A stretch of 7,491 nt of DNA, from NCBI GenBank assembly GCA_030528545.1, contig JAUMYR010000129.1:1-7491 (forward strand). Direction: 5' to 3'. The stretch comes from Propionibacteriaceae bacterium. GTDB lineage: Bacteria; Actinomycetota; Actinomycetes; Propionibacteriales; Propionibacteriaceae. Below, one piece after another: positions 1 to 6,257 of the stretch; position 1 is the stretch's first letter, and every line of letters starts with the position of its first letter. The notes below the pieces were generated by a model that saw only the letters and a program-made list of their open reading frames with translations, had not been told where the DNA came from and made no database searches. Position numbers and translations under genes: made by a program.

Positions 1-1526
1 CGCACACCCACCCGGAGCCGGGCCTCGGCGGCGGCCTCGGAATCGGTCTCCAGCACCGGGGTACCGGTCAGCCCCGCCAGGTAGTTCGGGACGCTGAACG
101 GGATCGTGAACCACCCGTCCACGCACGCGCTGAGCAGGGAGTTCGCCCCAAGCCGGTTCGCCCCGTGATATCCGGCGCCCGCCTCACCGGCGACGAACAG
201 CCCGGGGATCGAGGTTTGCAGGTCGAAGTCGGCCCACAGCCCGCCCATCGTGAAATGGGCCGCCGGGGCGATCCGCATCGGGGTCGAATAGGGGTCCTCC
301 CCGGTCGCGTCCCGGTACATATCGAACAGGTTGCCGTAGCGTTCGGCGATGACGCCGCGTCCCACCCGGGTGATGGCGTCCGCGAAGTCCAGGTACACCG
401 AATTGCGCAGCGGCCCGACCCCGCGCCCGCCCTGGATTTCGCGGCGCGCTGCCCGGGAGGCGATGTCCCGCGGGGTGAGGTTGCCGAACGCCGGATAGGC
501 CCGCTCCAGGTAGTAGTCCCGCTCGTCCTCCCCGATCTGGCCGGGCGGCCGGTCGTCGCCCGGGCTGGCAGGCACCCAGATGCGTCCGTCGTTGCGCAGG
601 GACTCGCTCATCAGCGTGCACTTGGACTGCTGCTCGGAGTCGACCGGCAGCGCCGTCGGGTGGAACTGGATGAACGATGGGGACGCCATGAGCGCACCGC
701 GCCGGTGTGCCCGCCAGGCCGCGGTCGCGTTCGAGTTGCGGGCCAGCGTCGAGTGGAAGTAGACACTGCCATATCCGCCCGTCGCCAGCACCACCGCGTG
801 GGCGGTGTGGACGCCGATCTCGCCGGTCACCAGGTTCCGGGTGACGATGCCCTGGGCCCGCCCGCCGGAGACGATGAGGTCGAGCATCTCGTGGCGCGGA
901 TGCAGCCTCACCGACCCGCGGCGCACTTGCCGCAGCAGCGCATGGGTGGCGGCGATCTGCACCTGCTGACCGGTCTGCCCGCGGGTGTAGTAGGTGCGCG
1001 ACACCTGCACGCCGCCGAAGGACCTCGTGGTGAGGCTGCCACCGTACTCGCGGGCGAACGGCGCGCCCAGCGCGGCCATGTGGTCGATGACCCGCACGCT
1101 CTCGGTGGCCAGCCGGTAGGCCTCGGCCTCCCGGGCCCGGAAGTCCCCGCCCTTGATGGTGTCGATGACGAACCGGTCGATCGAGTCGTTGTCGAGCGCC
1201 CGGGCGCGGGCCGCGTTGATGCCGCCCTGGGCGGCGACGCTGTGCGCGCGCCGCGGCGCGTCGTGGAAGGTGAAGGAGTCCACCTGGTAACCCAGCTCCC
1301 CGAGGGCTGCTGCCGCCCCCGCACCAGCCAGTCCGGTGCCGACCACGATGACCCGCAGCTTGCGGCGGTTCAGCGGGCTGACCAGCCGGTAGCCGAGTTT
1401 GCGGGACGCCCAGGCCTCGGCCGGGTCCCCGTCGGGGATGTGCGGGTCGAGGGTGTAGGCGTCCCTGGCCGTGGCGAGGTTTGTCACCGCCGCGGGACGC
1501 TCGGCTCGCCTGCGCAACCACCTCAT
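1..1526 (-). CDS. sdhA: Succinate dehydrogenase/fumarate reductase flavoprotein subunit (partial, C-terminus missing)
   Basis: This is the catalytic FAD subunit that oxidises succinate to fumarate, or the reverse, on the inner face of the membrane. My translation gives 508 residues from the ATG at 1526 to the window edge, with no stop. The family is about 640 residues long, so roughly 130 C-terminal residues lie outside. Visible landmarks are the Rossmann motif GTGLAG (63-68), the FAD-linking histidine H95 in [13 protein letters not shown], the substrate histidine H289 in QFHPTALP, the likely proton-shuttle arginine R311 in SESLRNDG, H424 in HFTMGG, and R458 in [12 protein letters not shown]. 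All expected active-site residues are present. The N-terminal stretch of about 55 residues before the Rossmann fold is typical of the Bacillus/actinobacterial type paired with a one-piece di-heme anchor. The start overlaps the sdhC stop (ATGA), implying translational coupling. sdhB should follow beyond the left edge. Confidence 0.96.
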   Translation of the reverse strand, partial: MRWLRRRAERPAAVTNLATARDAYTLDPHIPDGDPAEAWASRKLGYRLVSPLNRRKLRVIVVGTGLAGAGAAAALGELGYQVDSFTFHDAPRRAHSVAAQGGINAARARALDNDSIDRFVIDTIKGGDFRAREAEAYRLATESVRVIDHMAALGAPFAREYGGSLTTRSFGGVQVSRTYYTRGQTGQQVQIAATHALLRQVRRGSVRLHPRHEMLDLIVSGGRAQGIVTRNLVTGEIGVHTAHAVVLATGGYGSVYFHSTLARNSNATAAWRAHRRGALMASPSFIQFHPTALPVDSEQQSKCTLMSESLRNDGRIWVPASPGDDRPPGQIGEDERDYYLERAYPAFGNLTPRDIASRAARREIQGGRGVGPLRNSVYLDFADAITRVGRGVIAERYGNLFDMYRDATGEDPYSTPMRIAPAAHFTMGGLWADFDLQTSIPGLFVAGEAGAGYHGANRLGANSLLSACVDGWFTIPFSVPNYLAGLTGTPVLETDSEAAAEARLRVGV

Positions 1527-2215
1527 GACAACCACCCCGCCCAGACCGCGATCGGGAGCGCCGCGTTACCGGCCAGCACCGCCAGCGCCCACACCCCACC
1601 GAGAGCGGCCAGCACGGCCCGCGCCCGTTTGCCGCTGACGCCGAGGTCGTTGACCAGCGTCCACAGCCCGTGGGCCAGGTGGGCCCACAGCATCAGCATC
1701 GTCACTAGGTACACCGCCGCCGCCCACGGCCGCTGGAAGCTTCCGACCAGGTTCGCGTAGGCGGCCGAGGTATCGGCCGTGGTCTCGACGAAGCCGGGCG
1801 CGGCCAGGTGCCCGGTCGTCAGGTCGAGCAGGTGGAAGACGATGAAGCCGAGCAGGACCAGGCCCGTCACCGGCATCGTCCGGGCCACGAAGGAGCGCAT
1901 GCCCAGCGGGGCGCGGTGGGTTCCCCGGGCCGCGCGGGCCCTTCTCCACAGGATCGCCGCGCAGCCGACGTGGGCGCACAGACAGGCCAGCAGGACGACC
2001 CGCAGCCCCCACAGCAGTGACTCGTGGGGCAGCACCGGGGCGAAGGCGACCCGCAGCCAGCGCGCGTACTCGTCGAAACCGGCCGGGTCGATGAAGGCCT
2101 TGAGGTTGCCCACCATGTGGGCCAGGACGAAGGCCGCGAAGATCAGCCCGGTGACGGCCATGGTGACCTTGCACGCGAAAGACGACAGATGTCTGCCCGA
2201 CCGCTTCATCGACAT
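1523..2215 (-). CDS. sdhC: Succinate dehydrogenase cytochrome b558-type membrane anchor
   Basis: This 230-residue protein is the quinone-reactive, haem-carrying membrane anchor of the succinate dehydrogenase/fumarate reductase complex. Five membrane helices are visible at about 18-38, 67-90, 113-133, 165-187 and 202-225. Histidines fall inside the first four: H33 (LAHMVGN), H82, H128 (VFHLLD) and H182 (AHGLW, with H179 nearby). This matches the four axial ligands of two b haems in the Bacillus SdhC/Wolinella FrdC family. Such one-piece anchors usually work with menaquinone. The start is ATG 2215, with GAGG at 2223-2226 at good spacing. A second in-frame ATG two codons later (2209) is an alternative. 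The stop overlaps the sdhA start. Assignment is from motif and helix pattern and is firm at family level. The physiological direction of the reaction cannot be read from sequence. Confidence 0.95.
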   Translation of the reverse strand: MSMKRSGRHLSSFACKVTMAVTGLIFAAFVLAHMVGNLKAFIDPAGFDEYARWLRVAFAPVLPHESLLWGLRVVLLACLCAHVGCAAILWRRARAARGTHRAPLGMRSFVARTMPVTGLVLLGFIVFHLLDLTTGHLAAPGFVETTADTSAAYANLVGSFQRPWAAAVYLVTMLMLWAHLAHGLWTLVNDLGVSGKRARAVLAALGGVWALAVLAGNAALPIAVWAGWLS

Positions 2216-2233
2216 GGCCTCACCTCACCCCTC

Positions 2234-2239
2234 AGGCTA
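2234..2239 (-). promoter_or_regulatory. Possible -10 hexamer for sdhCA
   Basis: The minus strand reads TAGCCT here, fitting the TANNNT form of actinobacterial -10 elements. Initiation would be about 10-12 bases before the sdhC ATG, leaving just enough leader for the GAGG ribosome site. No convincing -35 is seen at 16-18 bases. It is a weak call, but it is the best candidate in the 110-bp gap between the PemK-like gene and sdhC. Confidence 0.3.
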
Positions 2240-2307
2240 CCCGGATAGCGCCGGACGCGGGCCGGAATCGCCGGGTCAGGTGGTATGGCTTCGGGAGATA
2301 CGGGACG

Positions 2308-2321
2308 CCGCGGGTCCGCGG
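2308..2321. terminator. Short GC hairpin after the PemK-like gene, possible terminator
   Basis: CCGCGG-GT-CCGCGG forms a compact inverted repeat starting five bases beyond the stop codon of the PemK-like gene. There is no U-tract after it on the minus strand, so it is not a canonical intrinsic terminator. Actinobacterial terminators often lack U-tracts, which keeps it possible. In GC-rich DNA a repeat of this size can occur by chance. Confidence 0.3.
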
Positions 2322-2325
2322 TGGC

Positions 2326-2871
2326 TCAGTTGTGGCGCCGGACCGCGGCGGCCACCTTGTCGAACTTGTCCTTGTGGAGCCGGTCGCAAACGCGGCGGAT
2401 CGCTCCGGGATCGACCCGGATGACCCGGTTCACCCGCACCTCGCTGGGACGCCACTGCGGGTCCCACGACCCGGAACCGATATCGACCCAGCGGCGCCCA
2501 TCCCGGCGCTCCTGGGCGGCGTCGCGATCGTGGTCCTTGCTGGTCAGCATCAGGCCGAGCAGCCAGTCGCCGTCGCGGCCGATGATGAGCACGGGCCGGT
2601 CCTTGCCCTGGGAGTGGTCCTCCTCGAACGGCACCCAGGTCCACACGACCTCCCCGGGGTCGGCGATCTTGCCCGGGTGGGGGTCGTAGCTCATGGGCGG
2701 CACCCCGGTGTAGTCGCCCGGGTAGCGCCTCGACATCGACGGGGGAGCGCTGGGACGCCGGGGCTGCTTGCTCCGCGTGGGCCTGGAGGTGCGGCGGGTC
2801 TGGCGGGGGAGCAGGGAGCGCGCGACATCGCGCAGGATGCGCCACAGGGCGTCGGTGAAACCGTTGGCCAT
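2326..2871 (-). CDS. PemK/MazF-fold family protein (toxin-like, no antitoxin beside it)
   Basis: This 181-residue protein starts at ATG 2871. The MazF/PemK-like region spans about 70-180: DPGEVVWTWVPFEED (71-85), the family hallmark KDRPVLIIGRDG (90-101), and LMLTSKDHDRD (108-118), whose Thr-Ser corresponds to the conserved TS of MazF-type RNases. MazF enzymes cleave single-stranded RNA. Whether this member does is unknown. The N-terminus is unusual: an amphipathic helix (about 5-22), then a strongly basic, Arg/Pro/Ser-rich segment (about 23-50). Canonical MazF is about 110 residues, so this is an extended form. I recognise the extended PGDYTG...VVWTWVPFEED pattern as common in actinobacteria, where it is usually labelled a PemK-family toxin. 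No small antitoxin gene lies upstream or downstream. The reading frame continues upstream to 3117, but that part lies inside the neighbouring membrane-protein gene. A TAGAAT -10 sits 8 bases before this ATG, supporting the start and a leaderless transcript. Confidence 0.85.
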   Translation of the reverse strand: MANGFTDALWRILRDVARSLLPRQTRRTSRPTRSKQPRRPSAPPSMSRRYPGDYTGVPPMSYDPHPGKIADPGEVVWTWVPFEEDHSQGKDRPVLIIGRDGDWLLGLMLTSKDHDRDAAQERRDGRRWVDIGSGSWDPQWRPSEVRVNRVIRVDPGAIRRVCDRLHKDKFDKVAAAVRRHN

Positions 2872-2879
2872 GACGCGCG

Positions 2880-2885
2880 ATTCTA
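2880..2885 (-). promoter_or_regulatory. -10 element for the PemK-like gene, probably leaderless
   Basis: The minus strand reads TAGAAT, a strong TANNNT -10 match, and is followed by 8 bases and then the ATG at 2871. There is no Shine-Dalgarno sequence in the gap. This arrangement is expected of a leaderless transcript starting at or next to the ATG. The hexamer lies in the 19-bp gap after the upstream membrane-protein gene, so the toxin-like gene may have its own promoter in addition to read-through. No clear -35 is seen. Confidence 0.5.
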
Positions 2886-2890
2886 CGCGC

Positions 2891-3523
2891 CTAGCCGTCC
2901 CAGCGATAGCGCGGCAGCGGGCCGTAGACGACCGGCTGGTCTGCCCCCCGGGGACGGGCGGTCGGGCAACGGAGCCTGCGCCACACCTCGAAATAGCGGG
3001 TCGCCTCGGGCACCCACAACAGTCCCGCCGACAGCCCGGCCAGGCCAACACCGATCCACCCCCAGTCCAGGAACAGGACGGTCCCGGCGGCCGTGATCGC
3101 GGTCGCGACCAGCCCACCGATGCGCGTCCACCGGTGCCCGAACCAGGCGTTGTAGGACACGATCGCCGGGGCGGCCACCATGATGGCGAACACCGCGGCC
3201 AGCAGCGTCACCAGCAGCAGCGCCAGCCACTTGCCCGGAGGAGGGTCCACCCAGCCCAACAGCCGCGCCGAGGCGGTGAAAGTGTCGGTGTGGGCCGCCA
3301 GCCACCACGACCGGGCGTACATCCCGGCCGAGGCCACCCCGGACAGATAACCGAGCACCACCGAGGCGACGACCGGCCAGCGCCGGGTCGGTTCGCCGGT
3401 CCGCTCGCTGAGGTCGAGACGCTCAATGAAAGTCTCCACCGGCGGCAGGGTGCCGATCTCCTTGACGGACGCGGAACCCTGCGGCTCGGGAACGGCCGCG
3501 GCCCGGGTGGTGTCTTCGCTCAC
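2891..3523 (-). CDS. Four-helix integral membrane protein of unknown function
   Basis: I do not recognise this protein. From GTG 3523 it has 210 residues. A soluble N-terminus (1-48) is rich in charged residues and ends in a TFIERLDLSERTGEPTRRW segment. Four hydrophobic segments follow, at about 50-70, 99-122, 134-153 and 154-172. The tail is basic and Arg/Pro-rich (173-210), ending in YGPLPRYRWDG. Positive residues flank the last helix (RYFEVWRRLR), suggesting a cytoplasmic C-terminus. No enzymatic motif, metal site or cysteine pair is visible. The frame stays open upstream to 3661, but that part overlaps the divergent HAD gene and is unlikely to be translated. GTG 3523 is preferred because a TAGGCT -10 lies exactly 7 bases upstream, although GTG 3529 is also in frame. 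The PemK-like gene follows 19 bases after the stop. Confidence 0.78.
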   Translation of the reverse strand: MSEDTTRAAAVPEPQGSASVKEIGTLPPVETFIERLDLSERTGEPTRRWPVVASVVLGYLSGVASAGMYARSWWLAAHTDTFTASARLLGWVDPPPGKWLALLLVTLLAAVFAIMVAAPAIVSYNAWFGHRWTRIGGLVATAITAAGTVLFLDWGWIGVGLAGLSAGLLWVPEATRYFEVWRRLRCPTARPRGADQPVVYGPLPRYRWDG

Positions 3524-3530
3524 GCGCACC

Positions 3531-3536
3531 AGCCTA
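3531..3536 (-). promoter_or_regulatory. -10 element for the membrane-protein gene, probably leaderless
   Basis: The minus strand reads TAGGCT, then 7 bases, then GTG 3523. No purine-rich ribosome site lies between. Hexamer and spacing fit a leaderless start, which is common in actinobacteria. It supports choosing GTG 3523 over longer starts. No -35 match is evident. Confidence 0.45.
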
Positions 3537-3559
3537 GCCGCCCAGTTGGCGCGGGCCGT

Positions 3560-3565
3560 TACCAT
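3560..3565 (+). promoter_or_regulatory. -10 element for the HAD phosphatase gene, probably leaderless
   Basis: TACCAT (TANNNT form) is followed by 6 bases and then GTG 3572, with no Shine-Dalgarno sequence. It lies back to back with the TAGGCT element of the divergent gene, 23 bases away within the same 48-bp intergenic region, so the two promoters may interfere or be co-regulated. No -35 match is seen. Confidence 0.45.
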
Positions 3566-3571
3566 GCCAGG

Positions 3572-4249
3572 GTGAGTAGTGCGCGCTGGCCCGTAGTCAT
3601 CTTCGATCTTGACGGCACCCTGGTAGACACGGTGGGGCTGATCGTCTCCTCCTTCCAGCACACCTGGCGGGAAGGCTTCGGGGAGGACCTGGACGCCGGA
3701 GTCGCCCGGTCGTGGATCGGGCGGACCCTGCCGGACCTATTCGCCCCCTACGGCCCCGAGAAGGCCGAGGAGCTGAAGGAACTATTCATCACCTACAACG
3801 TCGCCGAGCTGCCGCGTCAGCAGCGCACCTACCCGGGGGTCGCTGGCCTGCTCGACCGGCTCCACCGGGCGGGCGTCGTCACCGGTATCGCGACCTCCAA
3901 GAGGCGTCCCACCGCGCAGCTCAGCCTGGACGTCGCGGGCATCACCGGGGTCCGGTTGCTCGCCACCCTGGAGGACACCCCGCGGCACAAACCAGACCCG
4001 GCCCCGCTGCTGCACGCGCTGGACCAGCTGGGGAGCACGCCCGAGGAGGCCGTCTACGTGGGGGACGCCGTCGTTGACATCCAGGCGGCGCGGGCGGCGG
4101 GCCTGGCCTCGGTCGCGGTCAGCTGGGGAGCGGGATTGCCCGATGCGCTGGCAGCCGCGCGTCCGGACGCCCTGGTGGACCATGCCGAGGAGCTGTGGGA
4201 GGTGCTGGCTGGAGCGCACCGCGCCCAGGCCGCCCCGGCGCTTGGCTGA
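3572..4249 (+). CDS. HAD-superfamily phosphatase, phosphoglycolate phosphatase-like
   Basis: This 225-residue cytoplasmic hydrolase has all four HAD motifs. Motif I is FDLDGTLVDT (11-20), with nucleophile D12 and acid/base D14. Motif II is GIATSKR (105-111), with T108 or S109. Motif III lysine is K140 in HKPDP. Motif IV is YVGDAVVDI (162-170), with D165 and D169. A helical cap lies at about 20-85, placing it in the Gph/PpaX/beta-phosphoglucomutase-like subgroup (subclass I cap). Length fits the family. The likely reaction is Mg-dependent dephosphorylation of a small phosphate ester such as 2-phosphoglycolate, but substrate cannot be told from these motifs. GTG 3572 places the nucleophile at residue 12, as usual, and sits behind a -10 hexamer. 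Longer starts would run into the divergent gene. The gene ends 33 bases before the convergent amidohydrolase stop. Confidence 0.93.
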   Translation: MSSARWPVVIFDLDGTLVDTVGLIVSSFQHTWREGFGEDLDAGVARSWIGRTLPDLFAPYGPEKAEELKELFITYNVAELPRQQRTYPGVAGLLDRLHRAGVVTGIATSKRRPTAQLSLDVAGITGVRLLATLEDTPRHKPDPAPLLHALDQLGSTPEEAVYVGDAVVDIQAARAAGLASVAVSWGAGLPDALAAARPDALVDHAEELWEVLAGAHRAQAAPALG

Positions 4250-4270
4250 CACCGCCCACCCATCCGCCCC

Positions 4271-4282
4271 GCCGGGACCGGC
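4271..4282. terminator. Small inverted repeat between convergent genes, possible shared terminator
   Basis: GCCGG-GA-CCGGC lies in the 33-bp space between the HAD stop and the amidohydrolase stop, abutting the latter. The stem is only 4-5 pairs and no U-tract follows on either strand. It is the only candidate for ending either transcript here, and it is weak. Confidence 0.22.
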
Positions 4283-5476
4283 CTAGGAGGCGAGGGTGCG
4301 CGCCGCCAGTTCGGTGAGTAGCCGGGCCCCGTCGGAGAGCCACCGGTCGTCGAACTGGGCGTAGGCCGAGTGGTTGGCCGGGGCGCTGCCCGGGTCGAGG
4401 CCCTCGGCGCAGACATTGAGGCCGATGAACGATCCCGGCACCTCGGCCAGGACGCGGCTGAAATCCTCCGACCCGGCCAGCGGGTCGGTCCAGCGGACGT
4501 GCCGGTCCGCGCCGAACAGACTGGTGGCTACCGAAGCGACGAACTCGGTCTCGGCGTCGTGGTTGACCGTCACCGGGTAGGACTGCACGATCTCGATGCT
4601 GCTGGTCAGCCCGTGCGCCGAGGCGATGCCGGTGACCATGCGGTCCAGGGTCTCCCTGATCTTCAGCCGGTTGGCTTCAGAGAAGGTACGGATCGTCGCG
4701 TCGAACTCGGCGTGTTCGGGGATGATGTTGGCCGCGGTACCGGCTTGTGCGCGGCCCACCGTCACCACCACGGGGTCGAAGATGCTGAACTGGCGCCCCA
4801 CCATCGTCTGGGTGCCCAGGATCATCTCGGCCATGGCCGGGACGGGGTCGGCGGCGTTGTGTGGGGCCGAGCCGTGACCGCCGCGTCCCTGGATCTCGAC
4901 GTGGGCGACCTCGGCGGCGGCCATGACCGGCCCGAGTTTGGTGATGAAGGTACCAGCGGGCTCCTGCCCGGCCGCCCACACGTGGATCGCGTAGGCCGCG
5001 TCGGGACGCCGCCCCGCGGCCTCCAGCACCCCCTCGGCGATCATGTAGGAAGCCCCGTCCATGCCCTCCTCTCCCGGCTGGAACATGAACACCACGTCCC
5101 CGGCGAGCTCTTCAGCACGGGCACACAGCGCCTTGACCGCACCGACCATCATCGCCATGTGCAGGTCGTGTCCGCAGGCGTGCATCGCGCCGTTGGTGCT
5201 GGCATATGGCAATCCGGTCAGTTCGGTGAGCGGCAGCCCATCCATGTCGGCCCGCAGCAACACCACCCGGGGCTCCCGGGCCGGGGTGGCCCTTCCGCGC
5301 AGCACCGCGACGATGCTGGACACCTTCTCGCCGAGCCGCACCTCAAGCGGCAGCCCCTCCAGCTCGGCGAGCAGGCGGGACTGGGTCCAGGGCAGGTGCA
5401 GGCCCACCTCGGGATGGGCGTGCAGGTCGCGGCGCAGGGCGATGAGCCCGGCTTCGATGGTGGCGAGGAGATCCAT
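4283..5476 (-). CDS. M20D-family metal-dependent amidohydrolase (N-acyl amino acid / hippurate hydrolase-like)
   Basis: This 397-residue cytoplasmic enzyme hydrolyses amide bonds of N-acylated amino acids or similar conjugates. Counted from ATG 5476, family motifs run in order: RRDLHAHPEVG (15-25), RADMDGLPL (75-83), MHACGHDLHMA (98-108) with metal ligands C101 and H103, FQPGEEG (132-138) with catalytic/metal glutamates E136-E137, AIHVW with H165, the lid/dimerisation motif GRGGHGSAPH (197-206), GSEDFS (335-340), and NHS with H369. The cysteine in ACGHD marks the M20D group (hippurate hydrolases, aminoacylases, IAA-conjugate hydrolases). Length and residues are complete. An upstream in-frame GTG at 5494 would add six residues. 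I prefer ATG 5476 because AGGGG lies just upstream and nothing resembles a ribosome site before 5494. The exact substrate is unknown. The gene is divergent from the sigma-factor gene and convergent with the HAD gene. Confidence 0.93.
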   Translation of the reverse strand: MDLLATIEAGLIALRRDLHAHPEVGLHLPWTQSRLLAELEGLPLEVRLGEKVSSIVAVLRGRATPAREPRVVLLRADMDGLPLTELTGLPYASTNGAMHACGHDLHMAMMVGAVKALCARAEELAGDVVFMFQPGEEGMDGASYMIAEGVLEAAGRRPDAAYAIHVWAAGQEPAGTFITKLGPVMAAAEVAHVEIQGRGGHGSAPHNAADPVPAMAEMILGTQTMVGRQFSIFDPVVVTVGRAQAGTAANIIPEHAEFDATIRTFSEANRLKIRETLDRMVTGIASAHGLTSSIEIVQSYPVTVNHDAETEFVASVATSLFGADRHVRWTDPLAGSEDFSRVLAEVPGSFIGLNVCAEGLDPGSAPANHSAYAQFDDRWLSDGARLLTELAARTLAS

Positions 5477-5582
5477 AGCCCCTGAGTCTGCCACGGCCGG
5501 TGGGGCCGTGTGCGCCGGGGAGGGGACGCGGTTCGCCGTTGCCCGCCCGGCAGTACCGCCGGTGCGCTGGCGCCGGATGCGC

Positions 5583-5588
5583 TAGCGT
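5583..5588 (+). promoter_or_regulatory. Possible housekeeping -10 upstream of the sigma-factor gene
   Basis: GCTAGCGTCG contains TAGCGT, a TANNNT-type -10. Transcription from about 5595 would give a leader of about 75 bases to the sigma-factor gene, on top of the ECF-type promoter nearer the gene. There is no -35 match, so confidence is low. The surrounding divergent region (5477-5669, about 190 bp) holds no other gene that I can support. Confidence 0.25.
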
Positions 5589-5620
5589 CGTAGACGAACT
5601 GGAATGGCCAGGCATTCGAT

Positions 5621-5646
5621 GGAACCTTTCGCGCCGGAGCTCCGTA
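5621..5646 (+). promoter_or_regulatory. ECF-type promoter GGAACC-N16-CGTA for the sigma-factor gene
   Basis: GGAACC (5621-5626), a 16-base spacer and CGTA (5643-5646) match the general ECF sigma promoter layout: an AAC-containing -35 and a CGT-containing -10 at 16-17 bases. Transcription would begin about 5653, giving a leader of about 17 bases that contains the Shine-Dalgarno sequence. Position directly in front of an ECF gene suggests that the factor drives its own operon. That last step is inference. Confidence 0.6.
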
Positions 5647-5657
5647 AGAGAGGGTGG

Positions 5658-5665
5658 AAGGAGGG
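5658..5665 (+). promoter_or_regulatory. Strong Shine-Dalgarno fixing the sigma-factor start
   Basis: AAGGAGGG lies just before ATG 5670, with the GGAGG core 5 bases from the start. It rules out the in-frame upstream ATG at 5604, which would put the ECF-type promoter inside the coding region. It contrasts with the apparently leaderless genes earlier in the window. Confidence 0.85.
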
Positions 5666-5669
5666 CACC

Positions 5670-6257
5670 ATGCGACTTGTAGCCAGTGCGCCGTCGACAG
5701 ATGCCGAACTGTGGGCCGCGCTGCGGGACGAAGCCAGCGAGTCCGCGTTCAGTGAGCTTTTCGACCGCTACGCCGACGCGGTCTACAACTACTGCTTCCG
5801 GCACCTGGGCCAGTGGTCGGCCGCCGAGGAAGCCACCCAAGAGACCTTCATCGCGCTGTGGCAGCGGGTGTTGAGGGGCCGGATCGACGCCCTGACGTGC
5901 GACACGGCGGCCGGGCTGATCCTGTGGCAGGCCCGCCAGGTGGTCGCCGACACCAGGCGCGCCGCGTCCAGACGCCTACGGCTGGTGAAGGCGGTCGAGG
6001 CCACCGTTTCGGCCCAGCATGAGCCGATCGACCAGTGGGTCGAGACCGAAACGACCCAGCAACAGATCAACGCCGCGATGGAATCCCTGCCCCGGGAGCA
6101 GCGAGACGTGGTCGAACTGGTGTGCTGGGCCGAACTGTCGCTGGCGGACGCGGCGGCCGCGTTAGGCGTCCCGGTGGGGACGGTGAAATCCAGGTTGTCC
6201 CGGGCCCGGCAGAGCCTGCGGGACAACGCTGCCGAGTTGATGGGAGAGGCGTCATGA
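5670..6257 (+). CDS. ECF-type RNA polymerase sigma factor (sigma-70 family)
   Basis: This 195-residue sigma factor redirects RNA polymerase to a specific promoter set. It has only regions 2 and 4, as in the extracytoplasmic-function class. Region 2 is at about 25-100, with SAFSELFDRYADAVYNYCFR (25-44) and the core-binding region 2.2 stretch AEEATQETFIALW (52-64), followed by an Arg-rich region 2.4/linker (96-107). Region 4 is at about 133-186, with AMESLPREQRDVVELV (136-151) and the recognition HTH at about 156-183, including SLADAAAALGVPVGTVKSRL. No C-terminal extension is present. The segment at 69-90 (RGRIDALTCDTAAGLILW) departs from the usual AWL-x-x-IARN wording, so promoter melting or recognition may be unusual. 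The stop overlaps the ATG of a membrane protein (ATGA), the usual place for a cognate anti-sigma factor. I cannot assign it to a numbered ECF group. Confidence 0.93.
   Translation: MRLVASAPSTDAELWAALRDEASESAFSELFDRYADAVYNYCFRHLGQWSAAEEATQETFIALWQRVLRGRIDALTCDTAAGLILWQARQVVADTRRAASRRLRLVKAVEATVSAQHEPIDQWVETETTQQQINAAMESLPREQRDVVELVCWAELSLADAAAALGVPVGTVKSRLSRARQSLRDNAAELMGEAS

Noticed and set aside
184..1599. 471-codon minus-strand frame overlapping sdhA
   Set aside because: This is sdhA in the wrong frame. The in-frame translation from 1526 gives an unbroken flavoprotein, so there is no frameshift or second gene.
165..1760. 531-codon plus-strand open frame opposite sdhA and sdhC
   Set aside because: It is antisense to two genes with complete family motifs. 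Its product is Arg/Gly/Pro-rich with no domain, as expected from the third-position GC bias of the opposite strand.
2872..3117. 82-codon N-terminal extension of the PemK-like protein
   Set aside because: It overlaps the membrane-protein gene in another frame, has low-complexity composition, and would put the TAGAAT promoter element inside the gene.
3524..3661. 46-codon N-terminal extension of the membrane protein to 3661
   Set aside because: It overlaps the start of the divergent HAD gene, whose DxDGT motif is certain, and lies upstream of the -10 hexamer.
2332..4249. Long plus-strand frames (2332-3096, 2768-4249) across the PemK-like and membrane-protein genes
   Set aside because: The 2768 frame is only the HAD gene frame left open upstream. 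Codons before GTG 3572 encode low-complexity Arg/Gly/Pro sequence antisense to two supported genes.
4370..5485. 371-codon plus-strand frame opposite the M20D gene
   Set aside because: It is antisense to a gene with all metal ligands in order. The product is His/Gly/Arg-rich and has no recognisable domain.
5604..5669. Earlier ATG (5604) for the sigma factor
   Set aside because: It has no ribosome site. The AAGGAGGG before 5670 is strong, and the extension would cover the ECF-type promoter.
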